The position numbers and the translations under genes are program-made. A stretch of DNA of 64,000 bases from Streptomyces sp. NBC_01288 (lineage in GTDB: Bacteria > Actinomycetota > Actinomycetes > Streptomycetales > Streptomycetaceae): positions 4,587,001 through 4,651,000 of the forward strand of contig NZ_CP108427.1 in NCBI RefSeq assembly GCF_035982055.1, given 5' to 3'. Of this stretch, positions 1 to 8,691 are shown one piece after another; the first letter of the stretch is position 1; the number at the start of each line of letters is the position of its first letter. The notes beneath the pieces were generated by a model that was given only the letters and a program-made list of their open reading frames with translations, made no database searches and had not been told where the DNA came from.

Positions 1-52
1 GGCCTGCACCCACGGGCTGGCGGAACGGGATGTACGGGCAGCCTGACCCACA

Positions 53-108
53 GGCGCGGCCCGAGCGGCCCCCTCAGCTCCGGCTGGGGGCACCGCTCGG
101 GCCGCGCC
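53..108. terminator. Large perfect hairpin, probable terminator
   Basis: Bases 53-68 and 93-108 are perfect reverse complements (16-bp stem, arm GGCGCGGCCCGAGCGG). The 24-base loop can itself pair (CAGC at 75-78 with GCTG at 83-86, and CCCC with GGGG), so nearly the whole 56 bases can fold. No T-tract follows, as is common for Streptomyces terminators. The gene it ends lies left of the window. Confidence 0.7.
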
Positions 109-180
109 GAAGGTTTCCGCCCGGCCGCCCCGGAGACCTCCGCACGGACCGCGGCGCGCTACGGCGACGGGCACGCTCCG

Positions 181-540
181 ATCCGCCGAGGGCCGCGGGC
201 GACGACGGCACGGGCCGACGGCCACCCCCAGACAATCCAAGGCAGCAGGCCAGTACCGCCAAGCCAGGCCGCTGCCGGACGATCCACGGCCGAGCCCCCC
301 ACTCACCGGCTCTTGCGCCCCTCCCCCTGCGGAGCAGGCCGACCGCAGGAGCCCTGTTCACTCCGCCGAAGGTCGCGGGCGACCACAGCACAGGCCGACG
401 CCCGCCGACACACGCTCCAGGGCCGCGAACCGGCACGCCGCACCCGCGCACCACCACCGCAAAGAAGGCCCACGGCCGAGGACCCCACCCACAGGCTCCC
501 GCCCCCCTCCCCCTGCGGACCAGCCCGCTTCCACCCGGCC
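181..540. repeat. Degenerate 180-bp tandem duplication upstream of folP
   Basis: Two head-to-tail units of about 180 bp begin at 181 and 361. Both open with CCGCCGA-GG-CGCGGGCGAC, continue through a GGCCGACG block, and share CACGGCCGAG and CTCCCCCTGCGGA blocks near their ends with a small offset. Because 180 is a multiple of three, several frames stay open across both copies, but none has convincing coding character. The stretch 1-581 contains only this duplication and the hairpin at 53-108. The folP promoter must lie at its right edge. Confidence 0.6.
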
Positions 541-581
541 CACGGGGCCGTACCCCCTCCTCCTGGGCCTACGCTGAACGT

Positions 582-1490
582 ATGAGCAAGCAGAGCGGAC
601 GCGCGCGTGTCACGGGTCTTCCGGAGTGGGACCGGTGCGCGGTCATGGGAGTCGTGAACGTCACCCCCGACTCCTTCTCCGACGGCGGTCGCTTCTTCGA
701 CACCACGGCGGCCGTGAAGCGCGGCCTGGACCTGGTCACCGAGGGCGCCGACCTGGTGGACGTCGGCGGTGAGTCCACCCGCCCCGGCGCCTCCCGGGTC
801 GACGAGGCCGAGGAACTCAAGCGCGTCATCCCCGTAGTGCGCGGCCTCGCCTCCGAGGGCGTCACCGTCTCCGTCGACACCATGCGCGCCTCCGTCGCCG
901 AGCGGGCCCTCGCCGCCGGCGCCGCCCTCGTCAACGACGTCAGCGGCGGCCTCGCGGACCCCGCGATGATCCCGGTCGTCGCCGCCTCGGGCGCCCCCTT
1001 CGTGGTCATGCACTGGCGCGGCTTCCTGGAGGGCGGCAACGTCAGGGGCGTTTACGACGACGTCGTCACCGAAGTAGTCGACGAACTGCACGCACGCGTG
1101 GAGGCCGTTCTCGCCGGCGGCGTCGCCCCCGACCGCGTCGTCGTCGACCCGGGCCTCGGCTTCTCCAAGGACGCCGAGCACGACCTCGTCCTCCTCGCCC
1201 ACCTCGACCGCCTGCTCGCCCTCGGCCACCCCCTCCTGGTCGCCGCCTCCCGCAAACGGTTCCTCGGCCGCGTCCTCGCGGGCCCCGAGGGAGCGCCCCC
1301 GCCCGCGCGCGAGCGCGACGCCGCCACGGCCGCCGTCTCCGCGCTCGCGGCGCACGCCGGCGCCTGGGCGGTGCGCGTCCACGAGGTCCGCGCCACGGCC
1401 GACGCCGTACGCGTCGCACGCGCCGTGGAGGGAGCGCGCGCCCCCGGCGCCCGACCGACCGCGCACACCAACTCCGAGGCCGCCCTGTGA
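582..1490 (+). CDS. folP: Dihydropteroate synthase
   Basis: FolP joins p-aminobenzoate to hydroxymethyl-dihydropterin pyrophosphate in folate synthesis and is the sulfonamide target. The 302-residue product has the pterin-site motif NVTPDSFSDGG at residues 26-36, then DVGGESTRPGA, a VSVDT strand, an NDVSGG loop and a C-terminal SRKRFLG segment, all in family order. The ATG at 582 is chosen because it gives the usual family length. The frame is open upstream, but that part encodes only Pro/Arg/Gly-rich sequence over a tandem duplication. It heads a folate operon, and its stop overlaps the next GTG. Confidence 0.95.
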   Translation: MSKQSGRARVTGLPEWDRCAVMGVVNVTPDSFSDGGRFFDTTAAVKRGLDLVTEGADLVDVGGESTRPGASRVDEAEELKRVIPVVRGLASEGVTVSVDTMRASVAERALAAGAALVNDVSGGLADPAMIPVVAASGAPFVVMHWRGFLEGGNVRGVYDDVVTEVVDELHARVEAVLAGGVAPDRVVVDPGLGFSKDAEHDLVLLAHLDRLLALGHPLLVAASRKRFLGRVLAGPEGAPPPARERDAATAAVSALAAHAGAWAVRVHEVRATADAVRVARAVEGARAPGARPTAHTNSEAAL

Positions 1491-1990
1491 CCGCCCCGCA
1501 CATCGACGTCGAGCAGGTGGAACTCGCCAACACCGCGTTCTACGAGACGCTGGAGCGCGGTGACTTCGACGAGTTGTCCGCGCTCTGGCTGACCCCGGCC
1601 GACCTCGGCGTCGACGAGGAGTACCACGACCCGGCGGACAGCGGCGTGATCTCCTGCGTGCACCCGGGCTGGCCGGTGCTGACCGGCCGCGGCGAGGTCC
1701 TGCGGTCGTACGCGCTGATCATGGCGAACACCGAGTACATCCAGTTCTTCCTCACCGACGTGCACGTCTCCGTGACCGGCGACACCGCGCTGGTCACCTG
1801 CACGGAGAACATCCTCAGCGGCGGCCCCTCCCCCGACGACAGCGACGAACTGGGCCCCTTGGTCGGCCAGCTCGTGGTCGCCACGAACGTGTTCCGGCGC
1901 ACCCCCGAGGGCTGGAAGCTCTGGTCGCACCACGCGTCCCCCGTTCTGGCCGAAAACGACGAGGACGACAGCGAGGACACCCCCACCTGA
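1487..1990 (+). CDS. NTF2/SnoaL-like protein in the folate operon
   Basis: A 167-residue protein starting at a GTG that overlaps the folP stop by 4 bases (GTGA), so it is translationally coupled. The body (about residues 5-150) looks like the NTF2/SnoaL small alpha-beta barrel: an N-terminal helix with FYETLERGDF, strands with LTDVHVSVTGDTALVTCTEN, and a final GWKLWSHHASPV strand. The tail is acidic (ENDEDDSED). Its role beside folP and folB is unknown. The location suggests a link to pterin metabolism, which is inference. Confidence 0.85.
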   Translation: MTAPHIDVEQVELANTAFYETLERGDFDELSALWLTPADLGVDEEYHDPADSGVISCVHPGWPVLTGRGEVLRSYALIMANTEYIQFFLTDVHVSVTGDTALVTCTENILSGGPSPDDSDELGPLVGQLVVATNVFRRTPEGWKLWSHHASPVLAENDEDDSEDTPT

Positions 1991-2142
1991 GTGGGTAGGC
2001 GCCCATCAGGACCAAGAAGTGGTTGGAATCACGAACCCCGGGGTAGGGGCGGCTACCGACCCATGAGCCACCGGGTTCCCCAGGGGAAACGCTCGATGAA
2101 CCCTCTGGCCCCGGACAGTGCCCGCGCCCTCGTGGCCCGGCA

Positions 2143-2165
2143 TTGTCAGTGCCCGCAGGTAGATT
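2143..2165 (+). promoter_or_regulatory. PafBC/RecA-NDp type promoter before folB
   Basis: TTGTCAGTG at 2143-2151, eight bases, then TAGATT at 2160-2165. This matches the SOS-independent DNA-damage promoter TTGTC(A/G)GTG-N8-TANNNT described for mycobacterial and Streptomyces recA. It lies 72 bases before the folB start, so folB-folK probably has a damage-inducible promoter of its own in addition to readthrough from folP. Confidence 0.65.
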
Positions 2166-2236
2166 CGTTCGAGGCCGGGGTACCGCCCGCACACGGTACG
2201 AACCAGCCACCACCGACGATTGCAGGAGTGATTCGC

Positions 2237-2596
2237 GTGGATCGTGTCGCGCTGAGCGGCCTGAAGGCCCGCGGGCACCACGGCGTGTTCCCCAAGGAGC
2301 GCGAGGAGGGCCAGACCTTCATCGTGGACCTCGTCCTGGGCCTGGACACCCGGCCGGCCGCCGCCGACGACGACCTGACGAAGACCGTGCACTACGGCAT
2401 CGTGGCCGAGGAGGTCGTGGCCGTCGTCCAGGGCGAGCCCGTCAACCTCATCGAGACCCTCGCCGAGCGCATCGCGCAGACCTGCCTGAAGCACGAAGGG
2501 GTCGAGGAGGTCGAGGTCCGCGTCCACAAGCCGGACGCCCCGATCACCGTCCCCTTCGACGATGTGACCGTCACCATCACCCGGAGCCGAGTATGA
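2237..2596 (+). CDS. folB: Dihydroneopterin aldolase
   Basis: FolB cleaves dihydroneopterin to hydroxymethyl-dihydropterin and glycolaldehyde. The 119-residue product begins VDRVALSGLKARGHHGVF and has the family pattern GxxxxHGVFxxERxxGQxFxVDL, then DLTKTVHYG and the C-terminal VHKPDAP block. The GTG at 2237 is preferred because AGGAG ends 8 bases upstream. The GTG at 2228 overlaps that site. The stop overlaps the folK ATG (ATGA). A 246-base gap with a damage-type promoter separates it from the NTF2-like gene. Confidence 0.93.
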   Translation: MDRVALSGLKARGHHGVFPKEREEGQTFIVDLVLGLDTRPAAADDDLTKTVHYGIVAEEVVAVVQGEPVNLIETLAERIAQTCLKHEGVEEVEVRVHKPDAPITVPFDDVTVTITRSRV

Positions 2597-3204
2597 CCTT
2601 CTCGTTCACCGAGGGTCACAGCGACCCGACCGTCCAGCCGGTGCCCGCCTCCGTGGTGCAGCAGGTGGACGCCGCCGACACCACCCTCAGCAACCCGAGG
2701 CGCGCCGTGATCTCCATCGGCGCGAACCTGGGCAACCGCCTGGAGACCCTCCAGGGCGCCATCGACGCCCTGGAGGACACCCCCGGCGTCCGCATCAAGG
2801 CCGTATCGCCGGTCTACGAGACGGAGCCGTGGGGCGTCGAGCCCGGCAGCCAGCCCTCGTACTTCAACGCGGTCGTCGTCCTCAAGACCACCCTGCCCCC
2901 GTCCTCCCTGCTGGAGCGGGCGCACGCGGTCGAGGAGGCCTTCCACCGGGTCCGCGAGGAGCGCTGGGGCGCGCGCACGATCGACGTCGACATCGTCGCG
3001 TACGCCGACGTCGTCTCGGACGACCCGGTGCTGACGCTCCCCCACCCGCGCGCCCACGAGCGGGCCTTCGTGCTCGCGCCGTGGCACGACGTGGAGCCCG
3101 AGGCGCAGTTGCCCGGCCGCGGCCCGGTCGCCACTCTCCTCGACAGCGTCACGCGTGACGGCGTAGCGCCCCGCAAGGATCTGGAACTCCGGCTGCCCGA
3201 GTAG
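2593..3204 (+). CDS. folK: HPPK: hydroxymethyl-dihydropterin pyrophosphokinase
   Basis: FolK transfers pyrophosphate from ATP to 6-hydroxymethyl-7,8-dihydropterin, making the substrate for FolP. The 203-residue protein has SIGANLGNR, SPVYETEPWG, YFNAVV and the signature RWGARTIDVDIV, followed by LPHPRAHERAFVLAPW. An N-terminal extension of about 37 residues precedes the core, longer than the E. coli enzyme but common in actinobacteria. It is coupled to folB by the ATGA overlap. With folP and folB upstream it completes three consecutive pterin steps. Confidence 0.95.
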   Translation: MTFSFTEGHSDPTVQPVPASVVQQVDAADTTLSNPRRAVISIGANLGNRLETLQGAIDALEDTPGVRIKAVSPVYETEPWGVEPGSQPSYFNAVVVLKTTLPPSSLLERAHAVEEAFHRVREERWGARTIDVDIVAYADVVSDDPVLTLPHPRAHERAFVLAPWHDVEPEAQLPGRGPVATLLDSVTRDGVAPRKDLELRLPE

Positions 3205-3263
3205 TCGTTAAGGTCGAGACGACCACTACGCCCGGACAGGGCACGGGGAGCTGAAGGGACACC

Positions 3264-3752
3264 GTGAGAGAGCTGCGGATCAGGGTGCTGGCCGGCGTGT
3301 TCGTGATCGCCGGGGTGCTGTCCTGGGCGGGGGCCCGGCTGTGGAGCGCGGTGGGGACCCTGCCGAGCGTCCCGCTGGCCGCGCCCATCGTCCTCGCCGT
3401 GATCGCGGTGGTCCTGCTGGCCACGGCGCTCTCCCTGCGCGCCCGCCTCAAGGCCCAGCGCGAGCGCCGCCCCGGCGCCAAAGGCGTAGACCCCCTGATG
3501 GCCGCCCGCGCGGTCGTCTTCGGCCAGTCCAGCGCCCTGGTCGCCGCCCTCGTCGCCGGCATGTACGGCGGCACGGGCGCCTACCTCCTGGAGTCCCTGG
3601 ACATCCCCGCCCGCCGCGACCAGGCCATCTACGCCGGCTTCTCGGTCGTAGCGGGCATCGCCGTAATAGCGGCGGCGATCTTCCTGGAGCGCGTCTGCAA
3701 GCTCCCGGAGGACGACGACAACAACGCGGCGGGGGCAACGCCGGTCACCTGA
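3264..3752 (+). CDS. DUF3180 family membrane protein
   Basis: A 162-residue integral membrane protein of the actinobacterial DUF3180 family, regularly found after folK. Hydrophobic spans are visible near residues 7-29, 38-58, 79-102 and 118-140. A basic Arg/Lys-rich loop (RARLKAQRERRPGAKG) lies between spans two and three, and the C-terminus is acidic then polar. GTG start with GGGAG and AAGGG upstream. The gap from folK is 59 bases, so it is probably the last gene of the operon. A hairpin begins immediately after its stop. Function unknown. Confidence 0.85.
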   Translation: MRELRIRVLAGVFVIAGVLSWAGARLWSAVGTLPSVPLAAPIVLAVIAVVLLATALSLRARLKAQRERRPGAKGVDPLMAARAVVFGQSSALVAALVAGMYGGTGAYLLESLDIPARRDQAIYAGFSVVAGIAVIAAAIFLERVCKLPEDDDNNAAGATPVT

Positions 3753-3820
3753 GCGCCCCGAAAGGGGCGCGGGGCAGTGTCGATCAGCGGCTCCGCCGCG
3801 CGGGCGCGACCAGCCACGAC
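3753..3820 (+). terminator. Terminator hairpin within dispersed repeat, copy A
   Basis: GCGCCCC at 3753-3759 pairs with GGGGCGC at 3764-3770 across a GAAA loop, directly after the stop of the DUF3180 gene. The right arm is the first part of a dispersed repeat (long variant) running to about 3820 and ending GCGCGACCAGCCACGAC, with a conserved CCCGCACCCG soon after. Related copies lie at about 13965-14042, 19358-19420, 27394-27450 and 46265-46342. Confidence 0.7.
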
Positions 3821-3872
3821 GAACCCGCACCCGACCGACAACCCGCCACGGTCCTTCCAGCGAGGCGAACCG

Positions 3873-4478
3873 TCAGCGAGCCATGATCAGGCTCATCGCC
3901 TCATTGCGCGTAGCCGGATCCCGCAACTGCCCCCGCACCGCAGACGTGATGGTCTTGGCACCAGGCTTCCGCACCCCCCGCATCGACATGCACATGTGCT
4001 CACACTCGACGACGACGATGACCCCCCGCGGCTCCAGGATCTCCATCAGAGAGTCCGCGACCTGCGTAGTGAGCCGCTCCTGCACCTGCGGCCGCCGAGC
4101 GTAGACGTCCACCAGCCGAGCCAGCTTCGACAACCCGGTGATCTTCCCGTCGGCGGACGGGATGTACCCGACATGGGCGACTCCGACGAACGGCACCAGA
4201 TGGTGCTCGCAGTTGCTCAGCACCTCGATGTCCTTCACCAGGACCATCTCGTCGTGCCCCAGGTCGAACGTCGTCGTCAGCACATCCTCCGGCTTCTGCC
4301 ACAACCCCGCGAATATCTCCTTGTACGCCCGCGCCACCCGCGCCGGCGTCTCCCTGAGCCCCTCACGGTCCGGGTCCTCGCCGACCGCGATCAGCAGTTC
4401 GCGTACGGCGTTCTCGGCGCGCTTCTCGTCGAAGACGCCGATCGTTCCCTCGCCGTCAAGCGTCACGGGGTCGGTCAT
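3873..4478 (-). CDS. folE: GTP cyclohydrolase I
   Basis: FolE converts GTP to dihydroneopterin triphosphate, the first pterin step of folate synthesis. The 201-residue product carries the zinc-site motif CEHHLVPFVGVAHVGY, the SKLARLVDVYARRPQVQERLT segment and the second Cys/His motif CEHMCMSMRGV. The ATG at 4478 is chosen over upstream in-frame codons for its GAGG site and usual length. It reads toward the folP-folK operon, so folate genes face each other. A terminator separates it from ftsH, so it should have its own promoter. Confidence 0.95.
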   Translation of the reverse strand: MTDPVTLDGEGTIGVFDEKRAENAVRELLIAVGEDPDREGLRETPARVARAYKEIFAGLWQKPEDVLTTTFDLGHDEMVLVKDIEVLSNCEHHLVPFVGVAHVGYIPSADGKITGLSKLARLVDVYARRPQVQERLTTQVADSLMEILEPRGVIVVVECEHMCMSMRGVRKPGAKTITSAVRGQLRDPATRNEAMSLIMAR

Positions 4479-4545
4479 GTCGGTGCCTCGTTCCTGTGCG
4501 GGTCGCGCGTGTGCGGACACACGCCTCAGTTGCGGGCATATGGAA

Positions 4546-4585
4546 AAGCCGCGCCCCCCAGGCTAAATCCAGGGGGGCGCGGCTT
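4546..4585 (-). terminator. Terminator after ftsH
   Basis: AAGCCGCGCCCCCC at 4546-4559 pairs perfectly with GGGGGGCGCGGCTT at 4572-4585 (14-bp stem, 12-base loop), 26 bases beyond the ftsH stop. It should stop ftsH transcription before folE. Confidence 0.8.
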
Positions 4586-4611
4586 CCATTTCGAGCCGTG
4601 TGAGACTCGCG

Positions 4612-6681
4612 TCAGTTGTCGGGGCGCTCCTCCGGGGCCTTCTCCAGCGTGGGAGAGGACTCGGTGGTCGCACCGGCGGTGATCGCGGGACCCGCGCCGT
4701 TCGTCCCGTTCGTCAGTGACAGCTCCTTGGGGGAGAGCACCGGCGGGCGGGTGGACGGCGTACGGCGGGAGGAGCCGGTCCAGGAGGGACGGGCCGGACG
4801 CCGGATGATCGGAGTGAAGACCTCGGCGATCTGCTCCTTGTTCAGCGTCTCCTTCTCCAGCAGCTGAAGCACGAGCGCGTCGAGCACGTCACGGTTCTCG
4901 ACCAGGATCTCCCAGGCCTCGTTGTGCGCGTTCTCGATGAGCTTCTTGACCTCTTCGTCGACGAGCGCGGCGACCTCTTCCGAGTAGTCGCGCGGGTGCG
5001 ACATCTCCCGGCCCAGGAAGGGCTCGGTGTTGTCGCCGCCGAACTTGATCGCGCCGAGGCGCTCGGTCATGCCGTACTGCGTGACCATCGCGCGGGCCGT
5101 CGCGGTGGCCTTCTCGATGTCGTTCGCGGCGCCCGTGGTCGGGTCGTGGAAGACCAGTTCCTCGGCCGCGCGGCCGCCCAGCATGTAGGCCAGCTGGTCG
5201 AGCATCTCGTTGCGCGTGGTCGAGTACTTGTCCTCTTCCGGCAGGACCATCGTGTAGCCCAGAGCACGGCCTCGGGAGAGGATCGTGATCTTGTGCACCG
5301 GGTCGGAGTTCGGGGAAGCCGCCGCGACCAGGGCGTGTCCGCCCTCGTGGTACGCGGTGATCTTCTTCTCCTTCTCCGACATGATCCGGGTCCGCTTCTG
5401 CGGGCCCGCGACCACACGGTCGATCGCCTCGTCCAGCATGGAGTTGTCGATCAGCTTGCGGTTGCCTCGGGCGGTGAGCAGGGCGGCCTCGTTCAGGACG
5501 TTGCTCAGGTCCGCGCCGGTGAAGCCCGGCGTACGGCGCGCGACGGCAGACAGATCGACGTCCGGTGCGACCGGCTTGCCCTTCTGGTGGACCTTGAGGA
5601 TCTCCAGACGGCCCTGCATGTCCGGGCGGTCGACCGCGATCTGGCGGTCGAAGCGGCCGGGGCGCAGGAGGGCCGGGTCGAGGATGTCGGGCCGGTTCGT
5701 CGCGGCGATGAGGATCACGCCGCCCTTGACGTCGAAGCCGTCCATCTCGACGAGCAGCTGGTTCAGCGTCTGCTCGCGCTCGTCGTGACCGCCGCCGAGG
5801 CCGGCGCCGCGATGGCGGCCGACCGCGTCGATCTCGTCGACGAAGACGATCGCCGGAGCGTTCGCCTTGGCCTGCTCGAACAGGTCACGGACTCGGGAGG
5901 CACCGACACCGACGAACATCTCGACGAAGTCGGAACCGGAGATCGAGTAGAAGGGCACCCCGGCCTCGCCCGCGACGGCGCGCGCCAGCAGGGTCTTGCC
6001 GGTGCCGGGAGGGCCGTACAGGAGTACGCCCTTGGGGATCTTGGCGCCGACGGCCTGGAACTTCGCCGGCTCCTGGAGGAACTCCTTGATCTCGTGCAGT
6101 TCCTCGACGGCCTCGTCGGAGCCCGCGACGTCCGCGAACGTCGTCTTCGGGGTGTCCTTGGTGATGAGCTTGGCCTTGGACTTCCCGAAGTTCATGACTC
6201 GGGAGCCGCCGCCCTGCATCTGGTTCATCAGGAACAGGAAGACGACCACGATGAGGACGAAGGGGAGCAGCGACAACAGGATCCCGACGAAAGCGTTCTG
6301 CTTCGTCGGCGACACCGTGTAGCCGTCCGGAATCTGCTTGTCCTGGTATTTGGTCTGCAGCGTGGCCGCGAGGTCCACGCCTTGGTCGCCGATGTAGCTC
6401 GCCTGGATCTTGGAGCTGCCCTCGACCTTTACGCCGTCCTTGAGCGTGGCCTTGACGGTCTGCTCGTCACCGGTGGTGATCTTGGCCGACTCGACCTTGT
6501 TGTCATTGATCGCCTGGACGATCTGGCCGGTGTCCACCGTCTTGTAGCCGCCGGACGAGCCGACGACCTGCATCAACACGACCACGGCAAGGACGGCCAG
6601 CACGATCCACATGACCGGCCCACGGAAGTATCGCTTCACGTCCATCCATACGGAGCGAGAACGCTCCGTCCCTCCTGCCAT
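4612..6681 (-). CDS. ftsH: ATP-dependent zinc metalloprotease FtsH
   Basis: Membrane-anchored AAA+ protease that degrades misfolded and regulatory proteins. Domains in order: a transmembrane segment (residues 22-41), an extracytoplasmic domain, a second span (about 132-152), the AAA domain with Walker A GPPGTGKT (223-230), Walker B FVDEID (280-285) and the second region of homology with ATNRPDILDPALLRPGRFDR, then the protease with HEGGH (445-449). The tail is Pro/Ser-rich. The first ATG (6681) lacks a ribosome-binding site and could be leaderless. ATG 6645 (MDVKRYF) would give 677 residues and is equally plausible. Confidence 0.95.
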   Translation of the reverse strand: MAGGTERSRSVWMDVKRYFRGPVMWIVLAVLAVVVLMQVVGSSGGYKTVDTGQIVQAINDNKVESAKITTGDEQTVKATLKDGVKVEGSSKIQASYIGDQGVDLAATLQTKYQDKQIPDGYTVSPTKQNAFVGILLSLLPFVLIVVVFLFLMNQMQGGGSRVMNFGKSKAKLITKDTPKTTFADVAGSDEAVEELHEIKEFLQEPAKFQAVGAKIPKGVLLYGPPGTGKTLLARAVAGEAGVPFYSISGSDFVEMFVGVGASRVRDLFEQAKANAPAIVFVDEIDAVGRHRGAGLGGGHDEREQTLNQLLVEMDGFDVKGGVILIAATNRPDILDPALLRPGRFDRQIAVDRPDMQGRLEILKVHQKGKPVAPDVDLSAVARRTPGFTGADLSNVLNEAALLTARGNRKLIDNSMLDEAIDRVVAGPQKRTRIMSEKEKKITAYHEGGHALVAAASPNSDPVHKITILSRGRALGYTMVLPEEDKYSTTRNEMLDQLAYMLGGRAAEELVFHDPTTGAANDIEKATATARAMVTQYGMTERLGAIKFGGDNTEPFLGREMSHPRDYSEEVAALVDEEVKKLIENAHNEAWEILVENRDVLDALVLQLLEKETLNKEQIAEVFTPIIRRPARPSWTGSSRRTPSTRPPVLSPKELSLTNGTNGAGPAITAGATTESSPTLEKAPEERPDN

Positions 6682-6831
6682 AGTGAGTTTGATAAAGACA
6701 GTTCTTCTGACCGTACCCCAGCCATGTTGCCCGAAGTCTCACGGGACGGCTGGGAGACGCGTCTGCATGCTCCAACGGCGCGAGGCCCGCTGGGGTTCCC
6801 GATCGTCTTACGGGGCTTGGGCCGAGTGGCT

Positions 6832-7392
6832 CTAGCCGCCGTAGACGTGCGGCGCGAGCGTACCGACGAACGGCAGGTTGCGGTACTTCTCGGCGTAGTC
6901 GAGGCCGTAGCCGACGACGAACTCGTTCGGGATGTCGAAGCCGACCCACTCCACGTCGATGGCGACCTTGGCTGCCTCCGGCTTGCGGAGCAGGGTGCAG
7001 ATCTTCAACGAGTCGGGCTCGCGCGAGCCGAGGTTGGAGATCAGCCAGGACAGGGTCAGACCCGAGTCGATGATGTCCTCGACGATGAGGACGTGCTTGC
7101 CCTTGATGTCGGTGTCGAGGTCCTTGAGGATCCGCACGACACCGGAGGACTGGGTGCCCGCGCCGTACGACGACACGGCCATCCAGTCCATGGTGACGGG
7201 GGTGGACAGCGCCCGGGCGAGGTCCGCCATGACCATCACCGCGCCCTTGAGGACGCCGACGATCAGCAGATCCTTGCCCGCGTACTCCGCGTCGATCTTC
7301 GCGGCGAGCTCCACGAGCTTCGCGTCGATCTCTTCCTTGGTGATGAGCACCGACTGGAGGTCGTCACCCATGTCTTTCGCGTCCACCCGCAT
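6832..7392 (-). CDS. hpt: Hypoxanthine phosphoribosyltransferase
   Basis: Purine salvage enzyme joining hypoxanthine or guanine to PRPP. The 186-residue product has the PRPP-binding signature VLIVEDIIDSGLTL, the upstream GVLKGAVMVMADL and SSYGAGT loops, and the C-terminal VGFDIPNEFVVGYGLDYAEKYRNLPFVG block typical of bacterial HPRT. GTG 7395, ATG 7392 and GTG 7386 are all possible starts. It follows tilS and precedes ftsH in the tilS-hpt-ftsH order conserved in many Gram-positive bacteria. Confidence 0.95.
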   Translation of the reverse strand: MRVDAKDMGDDLQSVLITKEEIDAKLVELAAKIDAEYAGKDLLIVGVLKGAVMVMADLARALSTPVTMDWMAVSSYGAGTQSSGVVRILKDLDTDIKGKHVLIVEDIIDSGLTLSWLISNLGSREPDSLKICTLLRKPEAAKVAIDVEWVGFDIPNEFVVGYGLDYAEKYRNLPFVGTLAPHVYGG

Positions 7393-7457
7393 CACTTTCG
7401 GTCGTCCAACCGGCTACTACCTGGCCCCTCCCCCGGAGGCCCGGAGGGGGTGTCGAT

Positions 7458-8498
7458 TCAGCCTTGCCGAATCACCAGTCTGCCACCCTGGCGACGGGCG
7501 ACGACCTTGCCCGGGAGATTGATGGCTCCCTGGCCGCGCCAGCCGGTGATCAGGCGGTCGACTTCCTCGATGTGACGGGCGAACAGCGAACCGGCCGGGG
7601 CACCGGCCTGGATGGCGGCCCGGCGCAGGATGCGGCGCCGTACGGCGGGCGGCAGGGCGTAGAGCTTGGCGCACTCCAGGAGGCCGGTGGCGTCCCGTAC
7701 GGAGGCCTCGGCCTGGCTGGCCCAGGTGTCGAGGGCGTCGGCGTCGTCCCGGGAGAGCTGTGCCGTACGGGCGAGCGCTTCTACGACCCCTTTGCCGAGC
7801 GCCTTCTCCAGGGCCGGCAGGCCTTCGTGGCGCAGACGGGAACGCGTGTACGCGGGGTCGGCGTTGTGCGGGTCGTCCCAGACGGGCAGCGACTGGGCCA
7901 TGCAGGCCTTGCGGGCGGTCTGCCGGTCGAGTTGGAGGAAGGGGCGGCGGTAACGGCCGTCGGCCCCCGAGACCGCGGCCATCCCCGACAGGGAGCGGAT
8001 GCCGGAGCCGCGGGCGAGGCCCAGCAGGACGGTTTCCGCCTGGTCGTCGCGCGTGTGGCCGAGCAGGACGGCGGCGGCGCCGTGTCGTGCGGCGCAGTCG
8101 TCGAGGGCTGCGTAGCGGGCGTCCCGGGCGGCTGCCTCGGGGCCGCCCTCGCGGCCCACGGTCACGGAAGTGGCTTCCACGGGGTCCAGGCCCAGTTCGC
8201 GCAGGCGCAGGACGACCTCGTCGGCGCGCAGGTCGGAGCCGGCCTGGAGGCCGTGGTCGACGGTGATGCCGCCGGCCCTGATGCCCAGCTTGGGGGCTTC
8301 GAAGGCGAGGGCGGAGGCGAGGGCCATGGAATCGGCGCCGCCGGAGCATGCGACGAGCACGAGCGGCGAGGGCGGGCGCTCGTGCGAGGTGTGCCGGGAG
8401 GCGCCGGCGGTCTGCAGGGCCTCGTGGTCGGTGAGGATGTCGTGGAGGACGCGGCGGACCGCCAGGCGTATCGCCGCGACCGCAGGATGGGGACCCAT
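7458..8498 (-). CDS. tilS: tRNA(Ile)-lysidine synthetase
   Basis: TilS ligates lysine to C34 of tRNA-Ile(CAU), changing its codon from AUG to AUA. The 346-residue protein has the N-type ATP pyrophosphatase P-loop (CSGGADSMAL, about residues 53-62), TVDHGLQ, the conserved ARDARYAAL segment, LLGHTRDDQAETVLLGLARGSG and a RPFLQLDR motif. A C-terminal substrate-binding region ends RRQGGRLVIRQG. AGGGAA lies upstream of the ATG. It leads the tilS-hpt-ftsH group. Confidence 0.94.
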   Translation of the reverse strand: MGPHPAVAAIRLAVRRVLHDILTDHEALQTAGASRHTSHERPPSPLVLVACSGGADSMALASALAFEAPKLGIRAGGITVDHGLQAGSDLRADEVVLRLRELGLDPVEATSVTVGREGGPEAAARDARYAALDDCAARHGAAAVLLGHTRDDQAETVLLGLARGSGIRSLSGMAAVSGADGRYRRPFLQLDRQTARKACMAQSLPVWDDPHNADPAYTRSRLRHEGLPALEKALGKGVVEALARTAQLSRDDADALDTWASQAEASVRDATGLLECAKLYALPPAVRRRILRRAAIQAGAPAGSLFARHIEEVDRLITGWRGQGAINLPGKVVARRQGGRLVIRQG

Positions 8499-8691
8499 GT
8501 CCGGTTCCCTTCATGAAGTTTTCGGGGGGTTGGCCCGAGGTTCGGTCACTCAGAGTGTGTAGATGGTGACAGAACCTGGGCGTTCCCCGAGCATCGCACG
8601 CCTACCCATCGCTCACGGTCCCTCGGACGGGTGATTGCAGGGGCGTTCGCCTGCCGTCGGCCGAATCCGTTTCACCACATCCGCGACCGGT

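Noticed and set aside
30..581. In-frame N-terminal extension of folP
   Set aside because: It would add 184 Pro/Arg/Gly-rich residues over a tandem DNA repeat. The FolP family starts near the ATG at 582.
3764..3820. Insertion sequence at the dispersed repeats
   Set aside because: Copies are under 100 bp with no transposase or clear terminal inverted repeats, so they are listed as a dispersed repeat only.
4924..7575. Very long plus-strand open frame antisense to ftsH and hpt
   Set aside because: Shadow frame from high third-position GC. No motifs, and ftsH and hpt on the other strand are unmistakable.
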